Source: Aliihoeflea sp023389195
GTDB lineage: Bacteria > Pseudomonadota > Alphaproteobacteria > Rhizobiales > Rhizobiaceae
Reading direction: 5' to 3'
Assembly: GCA_023389195.1 (NCBI GenBank)
Contig: JAEWET010000032.1
Location: 32,232-96,231 of the forward strand
Length of the DNA stretch: 64,000 nucleotides
Shown: positions 43,873-52,844 of the stretch, piece after piece
Numbering within the stretch: position 1 is the first letter of the stretch
Layout: every line of letters begins with the position of its first letter
Position numbers and translations under genes: made by a program
The notes under the pieces: generated by a model
Databases searched by the model: none
What the model saw: the letters and a program-made list of their open reading frames with translations, nothing else
Told to the model about the DNA's origin: nothing

Positions 43873-44973
43873 ATGCCCTACGACCAGCAAAAAACCGTCG
43901 AAGCCATCCGCGCCTTCGAGCGTGGCGAGATCGTCGTCGTCATGGACGATGATGGCCGCGAAAACGAGGGCGATCTGATCGTCGCCGCCGTTCACTGCAC
44001 GCCCGAGAAGATGGCCTTCATCGTGCGCCACACTTCGGGCATCGTCTGCACGCCGATGACGCGCGAGGACGCCAAGCGGCTGAACCTCAACCCGATGGTC
44101 GCCGACAACGACGCGCCGCATTCGACGGCCTTCACCGTGTCCGTCGACTTCAAGCACGGCACCACCACCGGCATTTCGGCCGAGGACCGCACGCTGACGG
44201 CGCGCAACCTTGCCAACGGCAATGTCGGCGCGTCCGATTTCGTCCGTCCCGGCCACATCTTCCCGCTCGTCGCGCGCGAGGGCGGGGTGCTCATGCGCTC
44301 CGGCCACACGGAAGCCGCCGTCGATCTGTGCAAGCTCGCCGGCCTGCCGGCGGTCGGCGTCATCTGCGAACTCGTCAACGACGACGGCACGGTGATGCGC
44401 GGCCCGCAGGTGCAGGGCTTCGCCCGCCAGCACGGCCTGAAGGAAGTCTCCGTCGCCGACCTGATCGCCTATCGCCAGCGCCAGGAAACGCTGATCGAGC
44501 GCATCTCCGATTTCGAGATCGAGACGCCGGGCGGCAAGGCGCGGGCGCTGACCTACCGCCTGCCATGGGACACGATGCACCACCTCGCCATCGTCTTCGG
44601 CGACATCCGCGACGGCCGCGACGTGCCGGTCCGCCTCCACACCGAGGATGTCGTCGCCGATGTCTTCGGCGCCGGGACCGAACTCAAGGATCTCCTGTCG
44701 AAGTTCGGAGCCGAGCGCGGCGTCCTCGTCTATCTGCGCGAGGGCTCGGTCGGCGTGGCGCACAATGCGCGCAACCGGCCGATGGGCGAGCGCGAGGCGC
44801 ATGAGGAGGCAATGGTGCGCGAGGACGAATGGCGTGAGATCGGCCTCGGCGCGCAGATTCTGCGCGATCTCGGCATCTCGTCGATCCGGCTGCTCGCCTC
44901 CCGCCCGCGCCACTATATCGGCCTCGAGGGCTTCGGCATCGAAATCGCCTCGACCGAGATCATCCAGAGCTGA
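43873..44973 (+). CDS. ribB: 3,4-dihydroxy-2-butanone 4-phosphate synthase with degenerate GTP cyclohydrolase II domain
   Basis: 366 residues. The N-terminal RibB domain (about 1-205) is intact: VVMDDDGRENEGDLIVA, RHTSGIVCTPM and RSGHTEAAVDLCKLAGL hold the metal and catalytic residues. The C-terminal 160 residues are RibA-like (PVRLHTEDVVADVFGAG), but the zinc cysteines of GTP cyclohydrolase II are missing, so that half should not be active. It makes the four-carbon unit of riboflavin from ribulose 5-phosphate. A separate ribA is expected elsewhere in the genome. Confidence 0.93.
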   Translation: MPYDQQKTVEAIRAFERGEIVVVMDDDGRENEGDLIVAAVHCTPEKMAFIVRHTSGIVCTPMTREDAKRLNLNPMVADNDAPHSTAFTVSVDFKHGTTTGISAEDRTLTARNLANGNVGASDFVRPGHIFPLVAREGGVLMRSGHTEAAVDLCKLAGLPAVGVICELVNDDGTVMRGPQVQGFARQHGLKEVSVADLIAYRQRQETLIERISDFEIETPGGKARALTYRLPWDTMHHLAIVFGDIRDGRDVPVRLHTEDVVADVFGAGTELKDLLSKFGAERGVLVYLREGSVGVAHNARNRPMGEREAHEEAMVREDEWREIGLGAQILRDLGISSIRLLASRPRHYIGLEGFGIEIASTEIIQS

Positions 44974-45047
44974 TCGCTGTTGATCGTCTGCGCGAAGTGA
45001 AATCGGGGCGTGGTCACGCGCCCTGATCGGCCCTATATCAAGCGCCC

Positions 45048-45970
<923 letters not shown>

Positions 45971-45974
<4 letters not shown>

Positions 45975-46234
45975 CCATGACCGACCAGACCACCCCGAAT
46001 GCCGACATCAAGGCGATGAGCTTCGAACAGGCGCTCGAAGCGCTTGAACGCATCGTCGACGATCTGGAGCGCGGCGACGTCCCCCTCGACCAGTCGATCC
46101 GCATCTACGAGCGCGGAGAGGCCTTGAAGGCGCATTGCGATCAGCTCCTGAAGGCCGCCGAGGACAAGGTGGAGAAGATCAGGATGTCGCGCGACGGCAA
46201 GCCGATGGGCACCGAACCGCTTGACGGGGAGTAG
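45971..46234 (+). CDS. xseB: Exodeoxyribonuclease VII small subunit
   Basis: 87 residues, helical, with the XseB core SFEQALEALERIVDDLERGD and LDQSIRIYERGEALKAHCDQ. It binds XseA, which must be encoded elsewhere, to form the exonuclease that degrades single-stranded DNA to oligonucleotides. It overlaps the deacetylase gene by four bases. In relatives dxs usually follows; here a toxin-antitoxin module and a pirin come between. Confidence 0.94.
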
Positions 46235-46269
46235 GGGTCAAGCTTGAAAATTGTGGCATGCAACGCTAT

Positions 46270-46289
46270 CTTAGCCAGGATTAGCTAAG
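46270..46289 (+). promoter_or_regulatory. Candidate operator of the second Phd/PIN module
   Basis: CTTAGC (46270-46275) and GCTAAG (46284-46289) are a perfect inverted repeat with an 8-base spacer, ending nine bases before the antitoxin ATG and overlapping its ribosome binding site. Repression by the antitoxin is inferred. Confidence 0.5.
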
Positions 46290-46298
46290 GAGCGTGTG

Positions 46299-46562
46299 AT
46301 GTCCACCGTCAATATGCTTGAAGCCAAGACCTCGTTGTCCCGTCTCGTGGAAGCGGTCGAGAGCGGCTTGGAAAGCGAAATCGTCATCGCTCGCAATGGC
46401 AAACCGGCGGCGAAGCTTGTTCCGCTCGGCGCGCCCGTTGCGAAGACAATTCGCTTTGGGCACGCCAGAGAGAAGTATCCGCCGCTGGACTATGAAGCCT
46501 TCCAGGCGCTCGACGCGGATGTCGAGGCAATGTTCTTCGGCGAAGAAAAGCAGAAGACGTGA
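46299..46562 (+). CDS. Phd/YefM-type antitoxin
   Basis: 87 residues from ATG 46299. STVNMLEAKTSLSRLVEAVE and EIVIARNGKPAAKLVPLG match the Phd DNA-binding domain; the acidic tail (about 65-87) should bind the toxin. AAGGAG lies seven bases upstream of the ATG. It overlaps the toxin gene by four bases (GTGA). Confidence 0.88.
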   Translation: MSTVNMLEAKTSLSRLVEAVESGLESEIVIARNGKPAAKLVPLGAPVAKTIRFGHAREKYPPLDYEAFQALDADVEAMFFGEEKQKT

Positions 46563-46951
46563 GGCTCCTGCTCGACACCCACGTCGCGATCTGGGCGGCC
46601 ACGACACCGGAGCGAATACCCCAACACATCCGGGATACAATTGTTGCGAACTCCGGCTCGGTATGGGTTTCGGCCGCTGCGATTTGGGAAATTGCAATCA
46701 AGCATCCGTTGATGCGCCCGGACGCGCCGCCGTTTTCGGGCTACGAGGCAGCTATTGAATTTCAGGCGACTGGCTTCGATCTTCTGGATGTGACGTCTGA
46801 ACACGCCGCCTTCGTCGAACGCCTGCCGCTTCTACACGCTGATCCGTTCGACCGCCTGATGCTCGCTCAAGCCATCATTGAAGGCATGCAATTCGTCACA
46901 TACGATCGGCATTTGGCACGATACGATGTGGCCCTGCTAACTTGGCAGTGA
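46559..46951 (+). CDS. PIN-domain ribonuclease toxin (VapC-like)
   Basis: 130 residues from GTG 46559. The acidic quartet of the PIN active site is present: Asp6 (LLLDTH), Glu44 (AIWEIAIK), Asp95/Asp98 (DPFDRLMLAQA) and Asp116 (TYDRH). Of the type II toxin group whose antitoxin is Phd-like. It is more AT-rich than the flanking genes. Placed between xseB and pirin, so the module has interrupted a conserved block. Confidence 0.9.
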   Translation: MRLLLDTHVAIWAATTPERIPQHIRDTIVANSGSVWVSAAAIWEIAIKHPLMRPDAPPFSGYEAAIEFQATGFDLLDVTSEHAAFVERLPLLHADPFDRLMLAQAIIEGMQFVTYDRHLARYDVALLTWQ

Positions 46952-46967
46952 GACGAGGCAAGCACCC

Positions 46968-47888
46968 ATGAGCTTCTTCCCCGGAACTGACCCCGCCGCG
47001 GGCGACGCGTTCGCCTGCGATGCCATCGAAACGCTCATCATCCCGCGCGCGCATGACATCGGCGGCCTCGAAGTCCGCCGCGCGCTGCCGTCGGCCCGCC
47101 GCCGGCTCGTGGGACCGTTCATCTTCTTCGACCGCATGGGCCCGGCGATCCTGCGTGCAGGGCAAGCGCTCGACGTGCGGCCGCACCCGCATATCGGGCT
47201 CGCGACGGTCACCTATCTCTTTGACGGCAAGATCCGGCACCGCGATTCGCTCGGCACCGAAATGGTGATCGAGCCGGGCGACGTGAACCTGATGACGGCC
47301 GGGCGCGGCATCGTTCATTCGGAGCGCTCGCCGGAGGAATTGCGGGGTGCTCCGCTTTCCATCTCCGGCCTCCAGACCTGGCTCGCTCTGCCCGACGACA
47401 AGGAAGAAATCGAGCCCCTCTTCGAGAACACCGGCCGCGCTGAACTCCCGGAGATCGACGGCGAAGAAGCTACGGGGCGCGTCGTCATCGGCGCGTTTTC
47501 GGGCCTCAAGGCACCGGTGCGCACCGCCTCCGACACGCTCTACGCGGACATCCGCCTGAAGCCAGGCGGGCGCATCCCGATCCCGGCGGATACGGAAGAA
47601 CGCGCGATCTACGTCCTCGAAGGCGAGGTCGACATCGCCGGCGACCGGTTCGCCGCGAACCAGCTTCTCGTTTTCCGCGAGGGCGACGAAATCGTCGTCG
47701 GATCGGAGCGCGGCGCGCATTTCATGCTCTTCGGCGGCGCTTCGCTCGGCTCGCGCCGCTACATCTGGTGGAACTTCGTTTCCTCGTCCAAGGAGCGGAT
47801 CGAGCAGGCCAAGGAGGAATGGCGCACCGGCCGGTTCGACATCGTACCGGGCGATGCCGAGGAGCGCATTCCGCTCCCCGAGGGCTGA
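46968..47888 (+). CDS. Pirin family protein
   Basis: 306 residues, bicupin fold. The N-terminal cupin has DVRPHPHIGLATVTYLFDG and HRDSLGTEMVIEPGDVNLM (here HRDSLGTEM and IEPGDVNLMTAGRGIVHSE), holding three His and one Glu as iron ligands; the C-terminal cupin is degenerate. Bacterial pirins include quercetinases and redox regulators of metabolism. ATG 46968 begins 17 bases after the toxin gene. Confidence 0.9.
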   Translation: MSFFPGTDPAAGDAFACDAIETLIIPRAHDIGGLEVRRALPSARRRLVGPFIFFDRMGPAILRAGQALDVRPHPHIGLATVTYLFDGKIRHRDSLGTEMVIEPGDVNLMTAGRGIVHSERSPEELRGAPLSISGLQTWLALPDDKEEIEPLFENTGRAELPEIDGEEATGRVVIGAFSGLKAPVRTASDTLYADIRLKPGGRIPIPADTEERAIYVLEGEVDIAGDRFAANQLLVFREGDEIVVGSERGAHFMLFGGASLGSRRYIWWNFVSSSKERIEQAKEEWRTGRFDIVPGDAEERIPLPEG

Positions 47889-47949
47889 GCGTCGCATTTA
47901 CTTTCGGCAAGCGAGCCACTATCTCCCCGTTAACGCGCGACGAGAGATC

Positions 47950-49872
47950 ATGGCACCTGTGAAATCACCCCCCGAGACGCCGCTTCTGGACCAGGTCAAG
48001 GTTCCGGCGGACCTTCGCCGCCTGAAGGAAGGCGACCTGCCGCAACTGGCCGAGGAACTGCGTCACGAGCTGATCGACGCCGTTTCGCAGACCGGCGGGC
48101 ATCTGGGCGCGGGCCTCGGCGTCGTCGAACTGACCGTCGCGCTGCACTATGTCTTCGACACGCCAGACGATCGCATCATCTGGGACGTCGGCCACCAGGC
48201 CTATCCGCACAAGATCCTGACCGGCCGGCGCGACCGCATCCGCACCCTGCGTCAGGAGCACGGCCTGTCCGGCTTCACCAAGCGTTCCGAAAGCGAATAC
48301 GACCCGTTCGGCGCGGCGCATTCCTCGACCTCGATTTCGGCCGGGCTCGGCATGGCCGTCGCGCGCGATCTCGCCGGCGCGAAGAACAACGTCATCGCGG
48401 TCATCGGTGACGGCGCGATGTCGGCTGGCATGGCCTATGAGGCGATGAACAATGCCGGCGCGCTCGACGCGCGGCTGATCGTGATCCTCAACGACAACGA
48501 CATGTCGATCGCACCGCCCTCGGGCGCGATGAGCCATTATCTCGCGCGCCTCGCCTCGGGCTCCACCTATGCCGGCATCCGGGATTTCGGCAAGAAACTG
48601 ACCTCCTATCTCGGCAAGCGCGCCGACAAGGCGATCACCCGCGCCGTCGAGCATGCGCGCGGCTACGTCACCGGCGGAACGCTCTTCGAGGAACTCGGCT
48701 TTTTCCATATCGGCCCGATCGACGGCCACAATCTGGAACATCTCGTCCCGGTTCTGAAGAACGTGCGCGACAATGGCGAAGGGCCGATCCTGATCCATGT
48801 CGTGACCAAGAAAGGCAAGGGCTATGCGCCCGCCGAGGAAGCCGCCGACAAATATCACGGCGTCAACAAGTTCGACGTCATCTCCGGCGCTCAGGCCAAG
48901 GCCCCCGCCAATGCGCCGGCCTACACGAAGGTCTTCGCCGACGCGCTGATTCAGGAAGCGCGCGAGGACGAGAAGATCGTCGCGGTCACCGCCGCGATGC
49001 CTTCTGGAACGGGCCTCGACCATTTCGGCAAGGAATTTCCCGGCCGCACCTTCGATGTCGGCATTGCCGAGCAGCACGGCGTCACCTTCGCCGCCGGCCT
49101 TGCGACCGAGGGCTTCAAGCCCTTCGCCACCATCTATTCGACCTTCCTCCAGCGCGCCTACGACCAGGTCGTCCACGACGTCGCGATCCAGAAGCTGCCC
49201 GTCCGCTTCCCGATCGATCGCGCGGGCTATGTCGGCGCAGACGGCGCGACCCATTGCGGCGCGTTCGACGTCACCTATCTCGCCTCGCTCCCCGGCTTCG
49301 TCGTCATGGCCGCTGCCGACGAGGCGGAACTGAAGCACATGGTGCGCACCGCAGCCGCCTATGATGACGGCCCGATCTCCTTCCGCTATCCGCGCGGCAA
49401 CGGCGTCGGCGTCGAGATGCCCGCGCGTGGGCAGATCCTCGAAATCGGCAAGGGCCGCATCGTCAAGCAAGGCACCAAGGTCGCGCTCCTCTCCTTCGGC
49501 ACGCGCCTGGCGGACTGCCTGCTCGCCGCCGAGGAACTCGACGCGGCCGGACTGTCGACCACGGTCGCGGACGCCCGCTTCGCCAAGCCGCTCGACGAGG
49601 ATCTGGTCCGCCGTCTCGCGCGCGAGCACGAGGTGCTGATCACCGTGGAGGAGGGCGCGATCGGCGGTTTCGCCAGCCACGTCCTGCACTTCCTCGCCCA
49701 TGACGGCCTGCTCGAAACCGGCATCAAGGTCCGCCCGCTGATCCTGCCGGACGAATTCACCGACCACGCGAAGCCGGAAAAGATGTATGCCGATGCGGGG
49801 CTCGATTCCGCCGGCATCGTGCGCACCGTCTTCGCCGCCTTGGGCCGCGACCGCGCAGCCGCCACCGCGTGA
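47950..49872 (+). CDS. dxs: 1-deoxy-D-xylulose-5-phosphate synthase
   Basis: 640 residues, usual size. The TPP-binding motif GDGAMSAGMAYEAMNNAG, the GHQAYPHKILTGRRD segment and the C-terminal transketolase domain (DVGIAEQHGVTFAAGLA, RYPRGNGVG) are complete. It condenses pyruvate and glyceraldehyde 3-phosphate at the start of the MEP isoprenoid pathway; IspH, its last enzyme, is also in this window. ATG 47950 is chosen; a longer frame to 47854 runs through the end of pirin. Its stop overlaps tlyA (GTGA). Confidence 0.97.
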   Translation: MAPVKSPPETPLLDQVKVPADLRRLKEGDLPQLAEELRHELIDAVSQTGGHLGAGLGVVELTVALHYVFDTPDDRIIWDVGHQAYPHKILTGRRDRIRTLRQEHGLSGFTKRSESEYDPFGAAHSSTSISAGLGMAVARDLAGAKNNVIAVIGDGAMSAGMAYEAMNNAGALDARLIVILNDNDMSIAPPSGAMSHYLARLASGSTYAGIRDFGKKLTSYLGKRADKAITRAVEHARGYVTGGTLFEELGFFHIGPIDGHNLEHLVPVLKNVRDNGEGPILIHVVTKKGKGYAPAEEAADKYHGVNKFDVISGAQAKAPANAPAYTKVFADALIQEAREDEKIVAVTAAMPSGTGLDHFGKEFPGRTFDVGIAEQHGVTFAAGLATEGFKPFATIYSTFLQRAYDQVVHDVAIQKLPVRFPIDRAGYVGADGATHCGAFDVTYLASLPGFVVMAAADEAELKHMVRTAAAYDDGPISFRYPRGNGVGVEMPARGQILEIGKGRIVKQGTKVALLSFGTRLADCLLAAEELDAAGLSTTVADARFAKPLDEDLVRRLAREHEVLITVEEGAIGGFASHVLHFLAHDGLLETGIKVRPLILPDEFTDHAKPEKMYADAGLDSAGIVRTVFAALGRDRAAATA

Positions 49873-50618
49873 GCGCGGAAAAGCTTAGGCTCGACGAACT
49901 GCTCGTCACCCGCGGGCTCTTCACCTCCCGCTCGCGCGCACGCGACGCGATCCTGCGCGGCACGGTGTCGGTCGCCGGCGCGATCGTGACCAAGCCCGGC
50001 CTCGGTGTCGCTTCCGATGCCGAAATCACGGTCGACGACCCGGCACAGGACTACGTCTCCCGCGCGGCTCTCAAGCTCGTCCACGCACTCGACGCCTTCG
50101 ATCTCAATGTCACCGGCATCACCGCGCTCGACATCGGCGCCTCCACCGGCGGCTTCACGCAGATCCTGCTCGACCGCGGCGCGGCGCATGTCTTCGCCAT
50201 CGATGTCGGCCACGACCAGCTTGACGCGACCCTCGCCGGCGACCCGCGCGTCACCTCCATCGAGCGGCTCAACGCCCGCGACCTTTCTGCCGAGCACCTG
50301 AACGGCATCGCGCCCGATTTCCTCGTGTCCGACGTCTCCTTCATCTCGCTGAAACTCGCTCTGCCGCCCGCGCTCGCACTTGCGGCGCCAGGCGCGCGCG
50401 GCGTCTTTCTGGTCAAGCCGCAATTCGAAGCGGGTCGCGATGCGATCGGCAAGGGCGGTCTCCTGCGCGATCCCGCACAGGCGGCGATCGTCGCCGAGCA
50501 CCTTCGCGCCTGGCTCGGCACCATGCCCGGCTGGCGCGCGACAGGCCTCGTCCCGTCGCCCATCGAAGGCGGCGACGGCAACCGCGAATTTCTGTTGGCC
50601 GGAGTAAAGAACCGATGA
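49869..50618 (+). CDS. tlyA: TlyA family rRNA methyltransferase
   Basis: 249 residues: N-terminal S4 RNA-binding domain (RLDELLVTRGLFTSRSRARD) and C-terminal FtsJ-like methyltransferase with SAM motif LDIGASTGGFTQILLDRGA and catalytic VKPQFEAGRD. Members 2'-O-methylate cytidines in 16S and 23S rRNA. GTG 49869 overlaps the dxs stop and its own stop overlaps the next gene (ATGA), so dxs, tlyA and the uracil methyltransferase form one coupled string. Confidence 0.92.
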   Translation: MSAEKLRLDELLVTRGLFTSRSRARDAILRGTVSVAGAIVTKPGLGVASDAEITVDDPAQDYVSRAALKLVHALDAFDLNVTGITALDIGASTGGFTQILLDRGAAHVFAIDVGHDQLDATLAGDPRVTSIERLNARDLSAEHLNGIAPDFLVSDVSFISLKLALPPALALAAPGARGVFLVKPQFEAGRDAIGKGGLLRDPAQAAIVAEHLRAWLGTMPGWRATGLVPSPIEGGDGNREFLLAGVKNR

Positions 50619-51859
50619 GCACCGCGCTCACCATCGACCATCTGGGCGCGCAGGGCGACGGCGTCGCCCCCACCGGCAACGGCCAGGTCTTCGTGCCTTT
50701 CACGTTGCCCGGCGAACGCGTCACGGCGGCCATCGGCAAGAACCGCGCCGACCTCCTCGCCGTGCTCGACCCGTCGCCCGAACGCGTCCCGCCGCCTTGC
50801 CGCCATTTCGGCACATGCGGCGGCTGCGCCTTGCAGCACATGGCGATGCCCGCCTATCTCGCCTGGAAGCGCGACAAGATCGTCGCCGCACTGAAGGGCA
50901 GGGGCATCGACGTGCCCGTCGGCGACATCGTCGCCTGCCCGCCCCATTCCCGCCGCCGCGTCGTCTTCGCCGTCCGCCGCACCGAGCGCGGGATGCTGCT
51001 CGGCTACAACCAGGCACTATCGCACCAGATCGTCGACATCGAGGAATGCCCGATCTCGGTTCCCGCCATCGTCGCGGCGCTCGACAAGCTGCGCGAACTC
51101 GCGCGCATCGCATGCAACACCGGCGACGCCTTCCGCATGGCCGTCACCGCCAGCGAAACCGGCCTCGACATCGAATTGCGCGAAGCCGGCAAGCTCACCG
51201 ACGACGCCCGCACCGCCGTCTCGCGCTTTGCCATGGCCGCTGGCTTCGCGCGCGTCAGCTTCGACGGCGAGATCGTCATCGAGCCGAGAAAGCCGGTGCT
51301 GCTTGCCGGCGACATCGCCGTCATGCCGCCCCCCGGGGCCTTCGTGCAGGCCGTCGCCCACGCCGAAGAGGCGATGGCGACGCTCGTAACCGACCATTTT
51401 TGCAAGGCAAAGAACGTCGCCGACCTCTTCTGCGGCTGGGGCACGTTCTCGCTCAGGCTGGCAAAGCGCGCACAAGTCCACGCGGTGGAAGCCGACGCTC
51501 CGGCGCTCGCCGCCCTCGACCGCGCCTTCCGTTTTGGCGAGGGCCTGAAGACCGTCACCACCGAAAAGCGCGACCTCTTCCGCCGCCCGCTCACCTTCAA
51601 GGAACTCGACGCCCGCTTCGACGGCCTCGTCTTCGACCCGCCCCGCGCCGGCGCGGAGGACCAGGCCAGACAGATCGCCCGCTCGTCGGTTCCTCACGTC
51701 GCCGCCGTGTCCTGCAACCCCGTCACACTAGCCCGCGACCTCGAAATCCTCATATCCGGCGGCTACGCACTGAAATCCGTCACGCCCGTCGACCAGTTCC
51801 TCTGGTCGCCGCATGTCGAGGCGGTCGCGCTGCTGGAGAAGCCGAAGAAGCGGCGGTGA
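50615..51859 (+). CDS. 23S rRNA (uracil-C5)-methyltransferase, RlmD/RumA-type
   Basis: 414 residues of the TrmA/RlmCD group. The iron-sulfur cysteines are in CRHFGTCGGCALQHM near residue 65; SAM motif VADLFCGWGTFSLRLA; the catalytic Cys is in VSCNPVTLARDLE, and FDPPRAG is the catalytic base region. It should methylate a uridine of 23S rRNA. It is the last gene of the dxs-tlyA string. Confidence 0.9.
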   Translation: MSTALTIDHLGAQGDGVAPTGNGQVFVPFTLPGERVTAAIGKNRADLLAVLDPSPERVPPPCRHFGTCGGCALQHMAMPAYLAWKRDKIVAALKGRGIDVPVGDIVACPPHSRRRVVFAVRRTERGMLLGYNQALSHQIVDIEECPISVPAIVAALDKLRELARIACNTGDAFRMAVTASETGLDIELREAGKLTDDARTAVSRFAMAAGFARVSFDGEIVIEPRKPVLLAGDIAVMPPPGAFVQAVAHAEEAMATLVTDHFCKAKNVADLFCGWGTFSLRLAKRAQVHAVEADAPALAALDRAFRFGEGLKTVTTEKRDLFRRPLTFKELDARFDGLVFDPPRAGAEDQARQIARSSVPHVAAVSCNPVTLARDLEILISGGYALKSVTPVDQFLWSPHVEAVALLEKPKKRR

Positions 51860-51915
51860 TCAACACGCCGGGTCGTTCCGGAGCGGCCGAATGACGCTCC
51901 GAACTTGAATTGCGC

Positions 51916-51936
51916 ATAGATTGAGCATAAATCTAT
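51916..51936 (+). promoter_or_regulatory. Candidate operator of the Xre/RES module
   Basis: ATAGATT (51916-51922) and AATCTAT (51930-51936) form a perfect 7-bp inverted repeat with a 7-base spacer, 39 bases before the antitoxin ATG. It stands out as AT-rich in a GC-rich setting. Autoregulation is inferred. Confidence 0.55.
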
Positions 51937-51975
51937 CAGCGAAACGAGTTTCCATGCGCACGAAAGGACATGATC

Positions 51976-52341
51976 ATGGCAATTCTGGATGCTTTCGCGT
52001 CCCATTATGGCGATGACGCGACGCCGTTCCTGTCGCCCCGCCGCGTGGCCGAACGGCTCGGCGTGACGATGAGCGAACTGGCCGGCCTCGTTGGCATCGC
52101 GCGCAACACGCTGGCTTCCGTCAAGGGCGGACGCAAAGTGGATGCGGCGCTGAGCCCGCTCGTGCGCATTCTTTCGATGGCCGCCGAAATGACCGGCAGC
52201 GACGCCCGCGCCGCGATCTGGTTTAAGCACCAGCCCATCCCTGGCTGGGCCGGCAAGACGGCCTATGATCTGGTCGGCGAAGGCAAGGGCGACAAGGTGC
52301 TCGCCTATCTCGAATCGGTGCGCGCCGGAATCTATGCCTGA
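51976..52341 (+). CDS. Xre/MbcA/ParS-type antitoxin (DUF2384)
   Basis: 121 residues from ATG 51976, with AAGGA at a good distance (ATG 51970 is an alternative). N-terminal helix-turn-helix-like part (RRVAERLGVTMSELAGLVGI, then ARNTLAS) and a C-terminal DUF2384 domain (IWFKHQPIPGWAGKTAYDLV, LAYLESVRAGIYA). It should neutralise the RES toxin and repress the operon. The toxin start lies inside its last codons (8-base overlap). Confidence 0.9.
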   Translation: MAILDAFASHYGDDATPFLSPRRVAERLGVTMSELAGLVGIARNTLASVKGGRKVDAALSPLVRILSMAAEMTGSDARAAIWFKHQPIPGWAGKTAYDLVGEGKGDKVLAYLESVRAGIYA

Positions 52342-52843
52342 TCAGACGCCGGTCGCGCTCTGGCGCGCCTTCGTGCCGCGTTGGTCTTTCGCGCCGTTGT
52401 CGGGTGAGGGGGCGGCACGGTTCGGGGGGCGCTGGAACCCGGTCGGCGCGCCGACTATCTATGCCGCACGCGAATTGTCGACCGCATGGGCAGAGTACAA
52501 TCAGGGCTTCGTCCAGCATCCGGCCCTGATCGTTCGCCTCGAACTTTCCGGCGCGACGCTTGCCGACTTGACCGATCCAGAGGCGCTTGCCGAATACGGC
52601 GCCGACGCGTCGATCCATGATTGCGAATGGCGGCAGATGGTTGACGCCGGCGAGCAACCCTTAACGCACGCGCTGCGCGAGCGCCTTCTCGACCAGGGGA
52701 TAGACGGCGTCGTCTATCCTTCGTTCATGTCGAAGGGCGGCACCTGCGTGGCGCTCTGGCGCTGGAACAATTCGGACGGGCCGAGGCTGGTGATCATCGA
52801 TCCAGAGGGTCGGCTGCCGAAGTCGGCCGCGTCCTGGGTCTGA
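52334..52843 (+). CDS. RES-domain toxin (NAD-degrading, MbcT/ParT type)
   Basis: 169 residues. The RES pattern is visible: Arg in GAARFGGRWNPVG (about 29-33), Glu in LSTAWAEYNQ (about 54) and Ser in YPSFMSKGGT. Known family members kill by phosphorolysis or hydrolysis of NAD, or ADP-ribosylate a metabolic enzyme. ATG 52334 is taken; the frame remains open to 52265 only inside the antitoxin. It ends one base from the convergent tldD. Confidence 0.9.
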   Translation: MPDQTPVALWRAFVPRWSFAPLSGEGAARFGGRWNPVGAPTIYAARELSTAWAEYNQGFVQHPALIVRLELSGATLADLTDPEALAEYGADASIHDCEWRQMVDAGEQPLTHALRERLLDQGIDGVVYPSFMSKGGTCVALWRWNNSDGPRLVIIDPEGRLPKSAASWV

Positions 52844-52844
52844 C

